A stretch of 64,000 nt of DNA from Marthasterias glacialis (lineage: Eukaryota > Echinodermata > Asteroidea > Forcipulatida > Asteriidae), in contig OU452219.1 of NCBI GenBank assembly GCA_911728455.2, positions 13,482,397 through 13,546,396 of the forward strand, written 5' to 3'. The position numbers were made by a program, and so were the translations under genes. Below, in pieces: positions 1-13,504 of this stretch (position 1 is the stretch's first letter; each line of letters opens with the position of its first letter). Under the pieces are notes generated by a model. That model was not told where the DNA came from and did not search any database. It saw only the letters and a list, made by a program, of their open reading frames with translations.

Positions 1-682
1 AGGCGACTCAGAAAACAACTTTGAAAACACTTGTATGCTTGTTATGCTTGGTATGATTGTATGCGTTTACTTGTTTTCTAAGGCATTTGACCACTATATC
101 TAGCCCTGAGGTGGTGTTAAATAATGGCATGCTGAATAAAACGTCATGCTACCACACGTTGACAGAAATCTCAATTGCAGCTCTGGTCAGACATGTGGAT
201 TGGATTTAATAGATGTTGAAACAAACTCCCATTGGGACAGAGGTTGTAAAGTACCTACAGAGTGACCTAACCCTCCCAGGAAAGAAAAGAAAAAAAAAAA
301 TGAATTTTTCATCACTCAGGATTTTTTATATTCTTGGTAGTAAAGATGTGTGCACCACTGCAAGACGAGTGACAGAAGAAGGGGGCGGGAGGGACGGGGA
401 GGGGGTTCAATACACTGTGTTGTATGTGCACAGTTTGTAAAAGAAATAAAATGTTTTGTGTTTCGTTTTCTAAAATCCAAACAATATTCTCACCTTGAGA
501 TAGCAGACCCATGGCTGTGGTCCCAACCAGCCTGCCTACCCACCCAGAATTTGGCCTGATTATAGAGGGACTGTTATTGCATTTGAGAAGTGACAGGCTA
601 AACAGTGCTGTGCTGAAAACACTCCGGCCAACATTGGTATTTGTCAAAGACCAATATCCGTACTTAGTGTGGCACAACATGT

Positions 683-850
683 TGACCCCCTTGCAGGCAC
701 GTCACACGCGGCGACTGTGTCACGCTCACCATTTTGGAAGTAGATAGGTAGGCGTGTAAACCCGGTGTGGCCTAAAATTCACACTACACTTTCTGACACA
801 CATTGAATCCCAAAATGGCGCAACCAAGATCATTGTGATGATGACGTCAA
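683..850 (+). repeat. Dispersed repeat, copy 1
   Basis: This stretch, with the words CACACGCGGCGACTGTG, CACCATTTTGGAAGT and AAAATGGCGCAACCAAGAT, reappears in reverse complement at 19,625-19,765. A more diverged relative is at 12,836-12,990. The sequence that follows to about 1,090 has the words AGCTCAAT.CATC and a T-rich tail also seen near 1,800-1,990, 19,440-19,580 and 30,500-30,700. Nothing coding is seen. Confidence 0.6.
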
Positions 851-2027
851 AGATGCATTGGGTCAATACATGAAATAACAAAACCTTTGAAATGTTCAGC
901 TCAGCTCAATCATCAGAGTCAAAAGAAAATAGTGAGAGAAAAAAAACGTCGCTGTTGTCACTTTTTTCAGACATTGGATTTTGGACTCACAAGATCAAAA
1001 CTAAGTATTCTACTCATTTCAGGCCAAAAATATTTCAAGGGATATCATCCACCATGACCATTTTTATATCATGTTAGTAATATGTAAACCTGTGAACATT
1101 TATACTTTCAAAATTGTAGTGTTTCAAGGTGTAGGTTAGATTTGCTCAGTTTTTGTTTCTACAGTTGCATTGACCTCGCATAAGGAATGACAGTGATTCA
1201 GGCATTTAAAGTGTTAAAGGCGACATGGTTTTTTTCATATATTATTTTTTACAGATGGATGTTGACCCTGTCTGCGAAAGTTCATTTTGTTGACATGTCT
1301 TTTTAAAGTTTTAAACATTATCAGGTATAGGATTCCAACAAGTTGAAACAGAATCAGTTTCAGATGATGGTAATTAATGTCTGATTGGGCCCACGCAACC
1401 GCAGACTGGTGGTAAAAACGTACAGGATTTAAAAAAAAAAAAAAAAAAAAAAACAGCTATAATTTTCAATTCATTTTGAAGTTCGCATTAGCAGCGTGAT
1501 GAAAGATTGCGCCGTGGAATTCACCCACGGCAATGGGGGGACTGGCATGCTCACATGTGTTTGTTATTTCTCGCAGTCTCCAAAAACGGCCTCACACTGA
1601 GAGAAAGATTGTATGTCCACAGACTGAGGTTTTGAACATGGAGAGGTTCACTGGAAAGTTTGGATGTCACGTCTGGTCTCGTGGTCCACGATTAATTTTC
1701 AGGTTTTCCAGTTGTGTTTTAAGCATGTGGACAACATTGGTAATTGTCTAAGACCAGTATCCGTACTTTATGTGACCCAACTTACATGAAATAACAAACC
1801 TGTGAAAGTTTAAGCTCAATCGGTCATCGCTGTCAGGAGGAAGTAGAATGAATAACCCTCTTTTATATGTTCACCGTTTTCAAACATTGAGTTTTGTTCT
1901 CGCGATATCAAAACTAATTGTTTTACACATTTCTCAAAAACTATAGCATTTCAAGCTTGGAGGGGGTTGGAAGGTTATCGTCTTCAAAACGAGAATAAAT
2001 CAGTGACGGGTTAATTATTTGTAACTG

Positions 2028-2150
2028 CCAGTGGTGTAACCAGACATTAATTTTTGATTTTTTTTTAAAATTTTTTTATTTATTTATTATTTATTATTTA
2101 TTTTTTTTTTTTGGGGGGGGGCAAAGACATAATCTGGGGGCGATTTAATG
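2028..2150 (+). repeat. Fragment of hAT-like repeat end with T/G run
   Basis: It starts with CAGTGGTGTAACCAG, the same kind of end as the element at 21,429-21,795 (CAGTGGCGTAAC in reverse complement). A long T-rich run passes directly into a run of nine or ten G. The other end was not found, so this is probably truncated. Confidence 0.4.
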
Positions 2151-3540
2151 TGTTTGTGCATTTTTTCAATCTCATCTCATTACGTTCCAGCTGAGTTCTT
2201 GGCCCAGATTCTTGGATTAGAGTTCAGTCCGGAAAAAAGGTATTTAAAGTTGCCTACGTCTACTTCCAGAGTGAGTCGTGGGTATTCTTGCACTGCAGAA
2301 AATTATCCAGGAGATTAAAACGGCCACGGGCAAGTAGTTGGCCAGGGAGAATTTCCTTGAAAACACTACAAGTAGCTTGTTAACCCAGGTTGCCCCCTTT
2401 GATAATCGTATTATTAGAATAATTTGGAATGGCGTGGGTGTTTCCGGACAAATCAAGTGCAGATGTAGGGTTCAGATAAATGTACCCCATTCCAATGTAA
2501 GGTGGATTTTCTACAATTGTGAAATGATCAATGAATAACTGAAGTATTAGTGCCATTTATATCCAACCCGTGTGATTTTCTACCATTGTTAATTTCATTT
2601 GAATACAGTTGGAATTTTGTGCAATAATTCAGATGGATAGCTTTGCCATAAATAGTTGTATTGATTGATCCTTTTTTCTAACGACCAGCAGAGTTATATA
2701 CCATTAATAGAAAAAAAAACTGCATACTTATACAATTGTGTCAAATTTGAGGTCCCGCATGCATTGATAATCGTTTTTGTGAAGGAAAGTAATGCATCAT
2801 CAATCCCGATGCATTTTATTCTATTTAGTCAAACTCCAGTTCAAAGAGAAATTATTGCATGGGGGCCAGCTATGGAACCTTGGTCCTTTGCGGATTGATG
2901 GACCCTAAGGACAGCCAGCAAGAATGTGAAGCACCTGTGACATCAAGTATTATGAGTGTCACCAATATAGGCCCTAAACTTTACAAAATCATTTATTCCA
3001 CACTTTGTGGGGGACTAAGGAACTGCGTAAGACTTTCTGTTTGTATAATTTGTGTTTGTTTTCGGAAATGAGTATGGCCAAAGGTTTTAAATTATTTTGT
3101 TAAAAAAACTTTCATTTTTGAAAACAAACTTTCGTTCTAAAAAAAAAAAACGTTAGTGGAAAACTTGATTGGAGGATGAACAGGAGCAGGTCCAACAAAA
3201 TAACTTTTATACAGTACGTAGATGTGGACCGGTAAAAATTCTAGTAGACTGGTGAAGCAGCAAGCTTACTGGTCTTAAAGTAAAGGCTGGCATGTGAGCA
3301 AAACAGCACACAGCGAATACTGCCATGAAATGATTTTTTAAGTAGTTCCTTAACGTGTGCATTAGCAGACTGTACATTTTAGACATTATTATTGTTTCAT
3401 TCTGGTGGCAGCAAATACTTTCATAATTTGTGTTGCACTTCGGACAATGGTCGTTATGGATAACTACCTTCCTTCACTGTAGGAGTGTGCTCCCGCACTA
3501 GATGCTGTGAATCTACTGAGGGAGGCTCACTGCGCCACAA

Positions 3541-3620
3541 TCGCTTCAGGCATGGAGGAAGGAATCAGCCTCCATGCTTCAAGCATGGAGGAAGGAAGTG
3601 AGTTCTTCCTCCCTGCTCTG
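3541..3620. repeat. CATGGAGGAAGGAA foldback repeat
   Basis: Two direct copies of CATGGAGGAAGGAA and an inverted partner (TTCTTCCTCC) lie within 80 bp. The same word forms a perfect hairpin at 17,479-17,515 and recurs in part at 12,288-12,298. Confidence 0.5.
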
Positions 3621-4850
3621 ACCACAAGAGCTTTCAGTTCAGTTCAGTTCTCAGTCCAGATCTGTACTCATTAGATGCACATTTTCTCCATGGCAAAGCC
3701 ATGATTCTTTGCTCAGGGGTCAATGGTGGGCCTGTATAAAAAACTGAACCACCTCTCTGCCAAATTGATAAACCCGCCCCTTGAGAGACAACTTCCCATT
3801 GGGTATTGACCCTTATCGCTCTCTCCTCTAAGGTCAGCCCACATTCCCACTAATTTGATCGGCTGATTATTGTCTCTCTCTCTTAACTGGCCTGGAATGT
3901 TCCCCCTCGGAGACACCTGGGCAGTTCATTGCACCTCGCATGTAATTGAGTATCAGAGGGGTCCAACAAAACAGATTTGTTTTCCTGTTCAACTCCGACC
4001 AAAAGACTGGGGTAAATCCCGGAGCAGACCTAGCAAGCAGAATCTCCCCCCTTAACCCCCCCCCCAACAACATGGAATCAACAACATGGAATCTCAGTTT
4101 TGACCCAAACAATTTCTGCTTTGTTTATATTAGCATCATAGAAAACTGAAAAACACAAAGTGTGGTTGGCCGTTTCTTTGTTGTTGTTTTTTTAAAGCAA
4201 ATTACAAAGTTGCAAGTCTGTATTCTTATTTGCAAGCTGGTGACTTTTGCACATGTGAAACGTAAAGCGAGAGCTTTAAACCTGAGGTTACTTCACCAAG
4301 GAGTAATATGTTCAATGGTTATCATAAAGATAAACCATAAATGTAGGGCCATTGTTTGGTTTTTGTCGGTGTAACGCTGATTTATAGGCAAAATTATCAA
4401 GAAAGATACAATAAAAGTCACCTGTGTAAGTTACAGTTGAATACCTGCTTATCGAGAAAACAGCAAAAAACTCACAGTATTTTCATCAAGAACGTCAAAT
4501 CCATCCTCGTTTGATAGCGAGGTGACAGCGCGTACCAACCGCATCTCTGGTCCGTATTGAGGACAGCTTTCTTATCAATGGGGGCGCTTTGGACGGAATA
4601 ATTTCGCAGGATGCTTGCAACCATTGCTATCTTTAGAACAAGTAGGCTTTCAAATAAAATTTACATAATTTCTTTTTTAAGTCTGTCCAGTCTTAGATAT
4701 ATAGCTTCTTTCTTTCTTATTTTTTCTCTTGCACACAATGTCAAACCATGTATCGACATTTCTGTTCTTTTTTTTTCATCGCTCGTCACCTTTCAATTTT
4801 TCAAATGTTCTTCCCCTAAATGCCCAAAGTAACAATGCCTAGACCAGAGT

Positions 4851-5035
4851 CCAATTTCATAGAGCTGCTTAATAATCACAAAAAGTAGCTAAGCATAACA
4901 AAATTATGCTTACCAGAATAAGGTTACCAGCTAAAATACGATGTCACTTTTACCAAATGTAACTGGTATCCCGCTTACTTTTGCTTAGGGAAATGTTTGG
5001 CAATATTTTCTGCTTAAGCAACTCTATTAAATTGG
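4851..5035. mobile_element. MITE with CCAATTTCATAGAGCTGCTTAA ends
   Basis: The left end CCAATTTCATAGAGCTGCTT pairs with the right end, which reads CCAATTTAATAGAGTTGCTT in reverse complement. This gives terminal inverted repeats of about 20 bp on a 185-bp element without coding capacity. Related copies are at 51,355-51,609 and, truncated, at 61,094-61,260. Confidence 0.65.
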
Positions 5036-5232
5036 GTTGTGGTCCTACCACCTTCCTCAATGTAGCAGTCTATTCCTTTACTCCATGGCGGTAATTTTGT
5101 AGCATCTTCTGTACATGTACATGTATATGTAGGGTTGGTCAGACTTTCAGTTCCTCTTTTGAAAACATTGAAAGCTTTGACTGAATCTGAGATATCTTCA
5201 ATAAGGATTAATATTTTACGGGGTTTCCACCT

Positions 5233-5420
5233 CCCCCCCCCCCCCCCCCGATAATTTTTATTTTTATTTACAATGCAATACATTTTTAGAGAAAAGGATT
5301 GCACAAATTGGACGTGGCTTAACAATAGCTACAATAGCTGCAATGTGGGATTAATTTGAGTAACAAAGGTTCACCAGTGGCTGGATTTTTTTATTTTTAT
5401 TTCGGGGGGGGGGGGGGGGG
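5233..5420. repeat. C17 and G17 runs in inverted order
   Basis: A run of 17 C at 5,233-5,249 and a run of 17 G at 5,404-5,420 flank about 150 bp. Each is bordered by A/T-rich ATTTTTATTT sequence. The runs could pair with each other, and both are prone to length error in sequencing. Confidence 0.7.
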
Positions 5421-6495
5421 TGGCGGTGTTTGGTTTGGGAGGGGCGAATTAAGCGTTAGGATTGACTCCATGATGGGCAAGCACTTCAGACAGGAAACCC
5501 TGAAGGCTTGTACATCAGAATGCTATACATTCAATAATTAGGCACGAATTTTCATTTAAAATGTCTGGATTTTGAAATGAAAATATCTTGGGGGGCTCAG
5601 TTTCATGAAGATCATTCTGGTTGATCATTAGCTTGCAATAAAGAGACATACATGTGTATTTTTCTTTTTTATTCTTCACTTTTACTCTGGACGAGTGTTG
5701 ACATTAATTTGGAAAGAATTTGCGAGGAGCTGGTTAGTTGTCAGAAGTGATTTTGCCTGAGTATCCTGGTCAGTAAACAAGCTGATTTAAATAAATTGCT
5801 ACCAAAAGAAAATATTAACAAGAACCCCAAAATTTTTGCATTTAAGGTTAATTGTCTTCCAGAAAAATAAAATAAAGAATTTGAGAAACCGGCAAGGCCC
5901 AGCCCCATGGGGTTCTTAAGCCGCCATCGTAATTGCCAGAGAAATTGAATTGTCTCCAACGGAAACACCAGCAACAAGAGAAACAAAATAAGGTGAAAGC
6001 AAGGGTTTTCGTGTGTCCTGGAGGCTTTTAGACAGTTTGATTTTGTAATCGATTTTGAGGAAGTGCAGATGAAAAATTCCCAGGTGTTGGTTTATTTTGG
6101 TGGGGCGAGCCTAGACAAGGGTAACTTTTGCCCTGAGGGTGTCTTTAAAGGTTCAATGATAAAACCCCTGTGTGCACATTGAAGGGTAACTGACACTGAC
6201 AATAACTTGAGAAAAAGTTGGATGATTGTTAAAGTCCCCCCTTTTGTTGAGGGTGGGGGCAAGAATTTAAACAGGTCTAGTTGATACTTCAGCATATTTT
6301 ATTTAGATACATGTAGATAACTATTTCACAGTCATAAAAGTAATAGTGGTCATTTTGGGGGCTTTAACTGTATTCAGCTGAGAGTGTGCACAACCATCTT
6401 TACCCAAAGCTTGGTCCATCTGTCAAATCTCTGCTTCAAACTGACCTCTGTGAATACGGAAATAAACTGTTCAGTCTACATGATGTTTTAAACTT

Positions 6496-6594
6496 GAGCC
6501 CTTTTCGCACTGTCAGGCCAATTCCCAGGAGATGAAACCCCAGGAAAATTCCTGGGAATTTCCCAGGGAATTTGTGTAGTGTGAAAGGGGCTTG
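6496..6594. mobile_element. Short MITE-like hairpin
   Basis: The left end GAGCCCTTTTCGCACTG is roughly mirrored by GTGTGAAAGGGGCTT at the right end. The 99-bp interior also folds on CCAGGAAAATTCCTGG. There is no open frame and no clear target duplication. Confidence 0.45.
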
Positions 6595-8204
6595 TCGAAC
6601 CGTTGTAAACAAATGTACTTCAGAGGAGTCTTAACTTCACTGTACTGGCGAAACGAGGACTCCCGCTCCAAAACCAGAGCATGTATCCTGTGGTGAGACA
6701 TTTCTGCTGCTCAAAGTTAACTTTTTCCAAATGAAGTTGTTTTGTGCGGCCCGAGGGTCATAAAATACCCCCAAGTAAAATAAATCCTCTATTACTCAAG
6801 CAGTATCCGGTTTGTACACTAGCCAGAAACCCCCGAGTCTAAAATTGTCTCTTTTTAAAACTCCCCAGCTTCCTCCCAATTGTCTGGTTTATATTGGTAG
6901 GTTTTGTTTTTCTTCTCTATAGTCAATGGCGTATTCATTGCTGGTGGATAATTGGAATGTCAGTGAAGGGGCTGGGATAGATTCATGGGCCCGTCCCAAA
7001 GGGTTTGATTGGGAAGCTCACTGTCAAAACTTTCCATAGAAGCCCAAGAACAAAACCCCAAGAAAGGCAACAATGAATTTGTCATCAGGAGAAGAAAAAA
7101 AAAATGGTAGAAATGTCTGCTGTGCCTTGGAATCACCTTATAAATAGTGAGTCAACAGACCAAAAAGAATTTATTGTTTTGTAGTTTAAAAACAAGGAGC
7201 AACTAAAAATGATTACCTTTTTTATGCCTTGATCTGAGTTCAAATAGCCAAAAATATTTTTAAAAAGGCTATCACTTTAGTTTGTTCTGTAAGAAAATGA
7301 GTGAAGTCAACTTGACTATCTTCTGGCTGACTGATCTTATTTTGAACAAGGTGACGTACATTCATTTACAATCTACCCCTAGACCAATGTTTAACATTTT
7401 TATGAGTTAATAGACAACTTCGATTTTTACCGTTTTTAAATATATTAACTTGTAGTTTGTTATGTTTTTTGTTAAGGGTTTTTATCATATATACCCAAGG
7501 ACCACGATGGAAATAAGTTTTATTTATTTAAAGCTTTCTTATGTTATCCTTGCAATGTCCACATTTTAGCCAGAATTTGTCATCAGTTACCGGTTAAGTT
7601 TTTTTTCTTTTTTTCCCCTCCTTATTCTTGGGTTTTTAGTTGTGGTATGTATCATTCGTGGATGTTGCTAAATAAATCACATCCTTGGAATTCGTCATAC
7701 TCAATTTAAATCCTCTTTAAAAACGTACATGTTTACCTCACGTTTTTATGTTTAATTAGTTGTTATCATGCGCCATGAGCGTCATGCTTGGTGGATACCC
7801 GGCGCCTTATAAATGTTCAATTATTTTTTTACCTCATAGTCCCTGTCTTTATTGCAAGAAGACCTGCAATGTTCAAACACAAGGCAGACAGACTTTCTTT
7901 TTCTCAATGTGACCAAAATGTAATTGAGTTTCCCACTGCCAATCAGACACAACTTCCTTCTGTTGAAGGATTGTTGGCATTGAAGGTGTGCCATTTGGAA
8001 ATATTGCGGGTACTTTGGTTTTTTGCCAACGCTGGGTACAGACTAAGTCACCACCATTTTGCCACCCTCACCCCCCCTTCCATTTAACAACCCATGCACA
8101 TCGACGTTGTACCTGTGTAGATTTTAGGATCGTTGGGAAGTTTCTTTTATTGCATTGGTAGTAATTTTGTTGCTTTAATTGATGTCAAATTATTTGTCTC
8201 TAAA

Positions 8205-8381
8205 GCCCGGTTTCTACTTCGTGCGAATGCGAATGCAAATTGCGAAGCGTATTTGACGTCACAAATTCTCAGGGAATGTTTGGTAAGAATCGAGCACATT
8301 TCAACTTGAGCGAATTGTTCATTGCAGATACGTGACGTCAAATTCGCTTCACATCAGCATTAACATAAAGAACTAGGCTTT
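8205..8381. mobile_element. Diverged MITE, AAAGCC ends
   Basis: The left end TAAAGCCCGGTTTCT and the right end AGAACTAGGCTTTA form imperfect inverted repeats. GACGTCA words sit symmetrically inside. The element is non-coding and its family is not identified. Confidence 0.4.
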
Positions 8382-9224
8382 AACACTGTAAAATTATCCT
8401 GTCTGCCTTTTTGGGCGGCAGACCGAATCATTGGCCACCATTTAAAAAAATTTATATATATTTTTGTATTTTATATATTCCCAAAATAGTTGCAGTGAGA
8501 ATGACAAATCTCACGCCGAACTGAAAAGGTGGCCAGTCAAAAACTTCTCAAGCATCTTGATCCCCCTGCTAATCCCACCATAGCTCCATAATTAACTCAT
8601 GGAGATAATTCTGCCTAACATTACCCCCACCCCCTAATGAAATGATTCAAACGAGTCAGCACGACACTCTAAAAAGATCTGTTTTGCCAACATCCACCAT
8701 GTACTGTTTCTTCCCTTTAAGTATCCAGCACTTGACCCTATTCACAGTAAATCCAGACGGAGAAGTTTTCTCACAAAGTTTCCCCTCTTGGGGCGTGATT
8801 CATTGCATCGCAAAGGTAAACACATCAAGTGTGGAAATCAACTCAAATAAGCATGTTACTGAGTGATACTTTATTTTGGCCGGGCGCATGATTTGTGTCA
8901 GTCATCTGCTTAGATATCTGCTTATCAAGTATTTACCGTGTTTATCATTTTCAGCTGACAGGTTAGAGATATTTTTTATCAGTGAGAATTAGTGAAGGTC
9001 GGGTGGATTTCTGATGTTGTGGGGGACTGATTGCGTTTGTAGAATACAAATGCACATCAAATTTAAATATTTAGACACTTTGTTATTTGATAACTTAGTA
9101 ATCTTTCATTTTGATCTTTGCTTTTGCAGAGACTTTATCAAAACAGAGAGAAAGAAAGGCATTGTTAAACCTTTAAAGTTCTTAGGGTGAAAACATGAGG
9201 TCAATACCAGCTTGGTTGATAATA

Positions 9225-9378
9225 GACCGTTCCGGCCTGTCAATCAAACTGTGCGCATTGACCAATTGGATCACACCTTTTGGTCATGTGACCTCTGTCA
9301 AACTCGGTCACACGTGCAGCGTAAACGTACACAAACTAAGGTGTGTGGGCGGGGCTTGTTGCCAAAGCTGGAACGGTC
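9225..9378. mobile_element. Mariner/Tc1-type MITE, TAGACC family copy 1
   Basis: The ends GACCGTTCC and GGAACGGTC are perfect inverted repeats flanked by TA on both sides, as expected for a Tc1/mariner-type target duplication. The 154-bp interior has no transposase. Relatives with similar ends are at 28,221, 44,336 and 55,534. Confidence 0.6.
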
Positions 9379-10436
9379 TATAGAAACATAGACCCTTCAG
9401 AGTAAAGCAGTTTGTAGTAAGTTATGTAAATGCTTTTCTTTAATTTATGCATAGCTCTATGATTCACATAATCCTTAAATATGCATCCCTGTGGAGACTT
9501 CTGCACTCTAAAAACCAAAGTGTTAAATCAACACTTAAAGAGTTCGGTCAGTGACAACACTGTGAAAGAGTTAAATGTAACTAAAAGTATTGAGTGTATT
9601 ATTATCTTTCCTTTGTCCCTGTACTTAACATCCTCCCATAGTGTGTAGACTGTGCACTCAACAGAAGGATCCCAGTAAATCACCCAAGGGAGTCAGGGTA
9701 AATTTGGTAACCTGGAATTGGACAATAATAGAATTTTGGTTCATACATGATTATATAACCATTTGAGAATATAAAATGTTTACCATGGAAATTCCCACAA
9801 TTACAAATTGTCTTCCGTTGTTGGTAACCGCCTCCAAACATAGATCAACAGTCTTCCAATTTGAAATGGTCCGTTATGCTTGCTGTCAGGTGTCAATATA
9901 GCCCATATGTGATTGGCATCTAGATTCACGCATTATTGCAATCGTCCCTTCGATTCTCAGTAATTGCTTCCTGTGGCAATGTTGACAATTCTCTGCCCCT
10001 GTCAAAAGTTTAAAAAGTTAAGCCGATCTAAACAGTTGTCCATGAAAAGCTGCAAACTAGGACAAACTTTGTTATGAGTTTTGTTGTTTTGATGGTCAGT
10101 TCTCAGTTGTCCGTTGAGGCAAACAGCCCCAGGATATGGAAGAGCTGGCTTGCATATAATTGGCCACTTATGATCAGTAAGCCATTTGTAGAGACTCACT
10201 CCATTGAATTTTCCAGTTCTTATATACAAAATGAAGCGAGTTTGACACATAATATAACTCTCGTTAATATTATTATGTTGTGATTCCTTTTTTGTTCATC
10301 TCACCTGGCAATTCAAGATGCAAATTGGTCATGATTAAAAACACTGTTTAATGGACAATAGTCTTCCAAAATTAAACTTCATTCGAAGGGAGAGGAAATT
10401 GAATTTCTCTGGATATAATAAGATTAGTCCCAGCAT

Positions 10437-10823
10437 AAAGGCAGGGTATACCTTTGGAAATTATTCCCCATGTTAATGACCATCAAAGCTTACTTTGTAA
10501 GAAGCACTGGAGAGCTGTAGTGTAAAACACTGTGAGAATCGTTATTCCCTTTGAAGTAACGTGGTTTCAGAGAAAGAGATGATTTTCTGCCCCAAAATTT
10601 TGGATCTCAGAATTGATTCATGCATGAGTTGTTTCTTACGTAATGAAGAACATGCAGTTTCAGCATTTTCAGAACCCTTCCGAGAGATTTTCGCAGATAT
10701 CTCAACAACTCTGGCATTTTTTGAAACAATTTTCACAGGTTAGTTTTATGGTATATATTTACAATCATATGTGATTGAAACAAAGACCCGGTTCCAGATA
10801 TCAAAGGAATACCCTTGCCTTTA
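10437..10823. mobile_element. MITE, AAAGGCAGGGTAT ends
   Basis: The left end AAAGGCAGGGTATACCTTTGG is matched by AAAGGCAAGGGTATTCCTTTG in reverse complement at the right end. The roughly 390-bp element is non-coding. Words inside it (TGTGAGAATCG, GAAGTAACGTGGTTTC, GAGAAAGAGATGATTTTC) resemble, from memory, an abundant echinoderm repeat family. Confidence 0.6.
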
Positions 10824-11605
10824 AAGATTGACTCTTAGAAAGGTTAGAATGGAGAAAGACAAAGTGTAGACGTCAATATGTGTGCATCAAAATACTCTCT
10901 TGGCGCCTGAGTTTCTTTGACAAATAGTGGGTAGGGTTTTTGTAACAGTTAGCATTTGTGTTCTTTGCAAAATCGCTGAGCTCTACTTTTTTTTGCCTGC
11001 TCTGGATCAAGATTCCAGCTTTAAACGTCTGAAAAATACCTCATAGATTATGGTGTTGTTTGGTTCATGAGAAAACAAGGGGTGAAACATGTTTAAAATG
11101 AGATTTTAATTTATTCAAATAGACACATTTGGAAAGAGTTAATTCCAAAATCCAATTAATTTTTCAGTTTTTAAAAGTTAAAGCATTTAAGGTTATTACC
11201 CACAGATATTTTTTGGCTGACTTTTTTCCTTGATATTTGACAACCTTGTTCCTGTGAGTAACCATGAGGTGGTCCTAAGAGTGAACTAACTCTGTGCCCA
11301 AGTGATTTTGATTTATTATGAAATTGCCAGAGTTTTTTTTTTTTTTTTTTTTTGAAGTTCAGGAAATCCTACAATGGGTTTCCCACTCCTAAGAATAGTG
11401 TCTGCCAATCATCTAGTAGACGTTAAGTGTAAAATGTTACAGGAGTTCAGCCCTCCCCCACATTCTTGGAATGCGCACTTCACCGCCGTCTAAACCAAGT
11501 TGTTGTCTTTGCCACTTTGGCTAGAATATTTGTCACTCTTGAAATGGATATGCAAGGCAGGCTGGAACCAGCTGTAGCAGGGACATGGAGTTTTTTTATA
11601 GGTCT

Positions 11606-11626
11606 CCCTCTCTCTCTCTCTCTCTC
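11606..11626. repeat. (TC)n microsatellite
   Basis: An uninterrupted TC dinucleotide run of about ten units. Confidence 0.85.
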
Positions 11627-12482
11627 GTGGGTCTAGTTTCCATCCCTGATAACTCCATAATGCCATATTGAATTAAAGCCCATTGTAGAATACTTGTCAT
11701 CAGACATTATGGACATTAGCCCCTCAAGTGCTTTCCCAGCGAGGAAGGTGAATGATCGAAATAGCATCTGCGCCTGAACTTGAGAGCCGTGTATTACTTA
11801 AATACTATGTAAAAAATGTTTGCCTTTGTGAACATGGAAGTCCAGCACAACAGGTGCTTGTATGTTGAGATTTAGGGCTGCATTAACAGCGACATTTCTG
11901 TAGCATTTTTACAACTTCCCTTTTTTTTTCTTTTTCCTTTTTTTTTTTTACAGAGGAAGCCCGTCTGATTCTTGATTGAAAAACAACATTTTTTTGCAAA
12001 CAGCAGGATGTCTTGCTGAGCCCTTGAGAGGTGCATTTAAAAAATTCTTGACATTTTTGGGAGCAACTGTCAAAAAATTTGCTAATGGATTTTTGATTTT
12101 ATACAGTGATAGATAGCTGCAAGTGTGGAAATCAAAGTCATTGTACAAGTATGCATGCCCTACAATGTGTACAGGGTTATTTGACTATTTGCAAGAATTA
12201 GCACTTTTCAGACATTAAGAAAGCTTAACGGTGAAGCCGAGATTTTTCTGTAGAGGGGGGTTCACAAGGCTCTCCCAAGTAGGGATGGAGGAAGGAATAA
12301 AGGATGGGATGTGGATGACCTCCTCCAGAGGAGCTGATGGAAGGCCTTTTTCACATGACGAAAAATCTCTGTGTTGGACATGGGTCCAACTCGTGTCAGT
12401 TTGACAAACCTGTTCACACTACAACATTTCAACCCAGTGTTGACTCGTGTAGAAGATTCCACCTGTTTCAAAACTGACCCCA

Positions 12483-12606
12483 AGAGCAAGGCCACCAAGG
12501 CATTTTCTTCTTGATAAAGGGCACCCCTCTATTGGAACATTTGAAGGGCACCAAGGTAATGACCAGGGGCAACGAAGGCAATTACCTCCGTTGCCTCTGT
12601 GAAGTT
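12483..12606 (+). repeat. GGCACCAAGGCAA repeat, copy 1
   Basis: The words CACCAAGG, GATAAAGGG, AAGGGCACCAAGG, AGGGGCAAC and CAATTACCTCCGTTGCC occur in the same order in a second copy at 20,429-20,566. This is a dispersed non-coding repeat; its class is not identified. Confidence 0.65.
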
Positions 12607-12835
12607 TCTGTGATCCTGCTCGGGAGGTGGGTTGAGGGTTTTCAACCCGTGTAGAGAATTACACATGCAGTATAAAAAGCTGGTTTCGTGTTAGGCAGTT
12701 TGAAAGCAGACCGGATTTGAGTCGTGTTGAAATTTTACGAAATCAGCACCAATTGGAACCGTATAGCTTTCGCAGCTTGATAGTGTGAAAAAACCTATTG
12801 ACCCAAGTCACCATCAACATATCAACACAATAATC

Positions 12836-12990
12836 TTTGATAGACCATTTTGGAAGTCCATGTCCCGTGTTTTATACAGTGTAGTGCAAAGTTTAGGCGA
12901 CGCAGTGTTCACATTCTTACTTTAATTGTTGCGTGCAATTTGACTCCCAAAATTGCTAGCCTGATGGCAGACAGCTGAGTGTGTCGTTGG
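12836..12990 (-). repeat. Dispersed repeat, diverged copy
   Basis: It shares CATTTTGGAAGT, TTTAGGCGACGCAGTG and nearby words with the repeats at 683-850 and 19,625-19,765 but has diverged further. Confidence 0.4.
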
Positions 12991-13471
12991 TGTAAGGGGT
13001 TAATACTTTCAAGTTTTGATATGTTGGTCTGATAAACAAACCTTTTATATGGTTCAACTCATGGCTGCTGCCATTGTAGAAAGGCCTCCACAAACCTTAA
13101 TTACACGTAGGATACTTTGTGAAAGTTGGTTTTCCATGGACAATTTCTGAAAAAAGACAGCGTGTCAGGCACGATCGCATCAACAAATGCCAGATTTGTA
13201 ACAACTTCAATCCACAATGTCCAGATATGTTTATTTATCTGAACTTGTTCATCAATATTCTCCAAATCGGACTTTCAGTTTAAGATCGTCCCAAATGTCT
13301 CTGCATGCTTCTCTGTAATCATGTTGGTCAAGCTGAATCTGTGAACCATTTTAAATCTCTGTTGGAAACTCATTTTTTGGAAACTGCTTATTTGTAATCT
13401 TGTTTCACTCATTGTTTATTTTGTTGTTCTATGCACTTTGAGGCTTTTTCCTTAGGCGCTTTACAAATGTC

Positions 13472-13474
<3 letters not shown>

Positions 13475-13504
<30 letters not shown>
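13475..13504. repeat. (ATT)n microsatellite ending a repeat
   Basis: Ten ATT units follow the words CTTAGGCGCTTTACAAATGT. Microsatellite tails after a GCGCTTT word also occur near 15,475 and 35,045, so they are probably tails of truncated interspersed repeats. Confidence 0.7.
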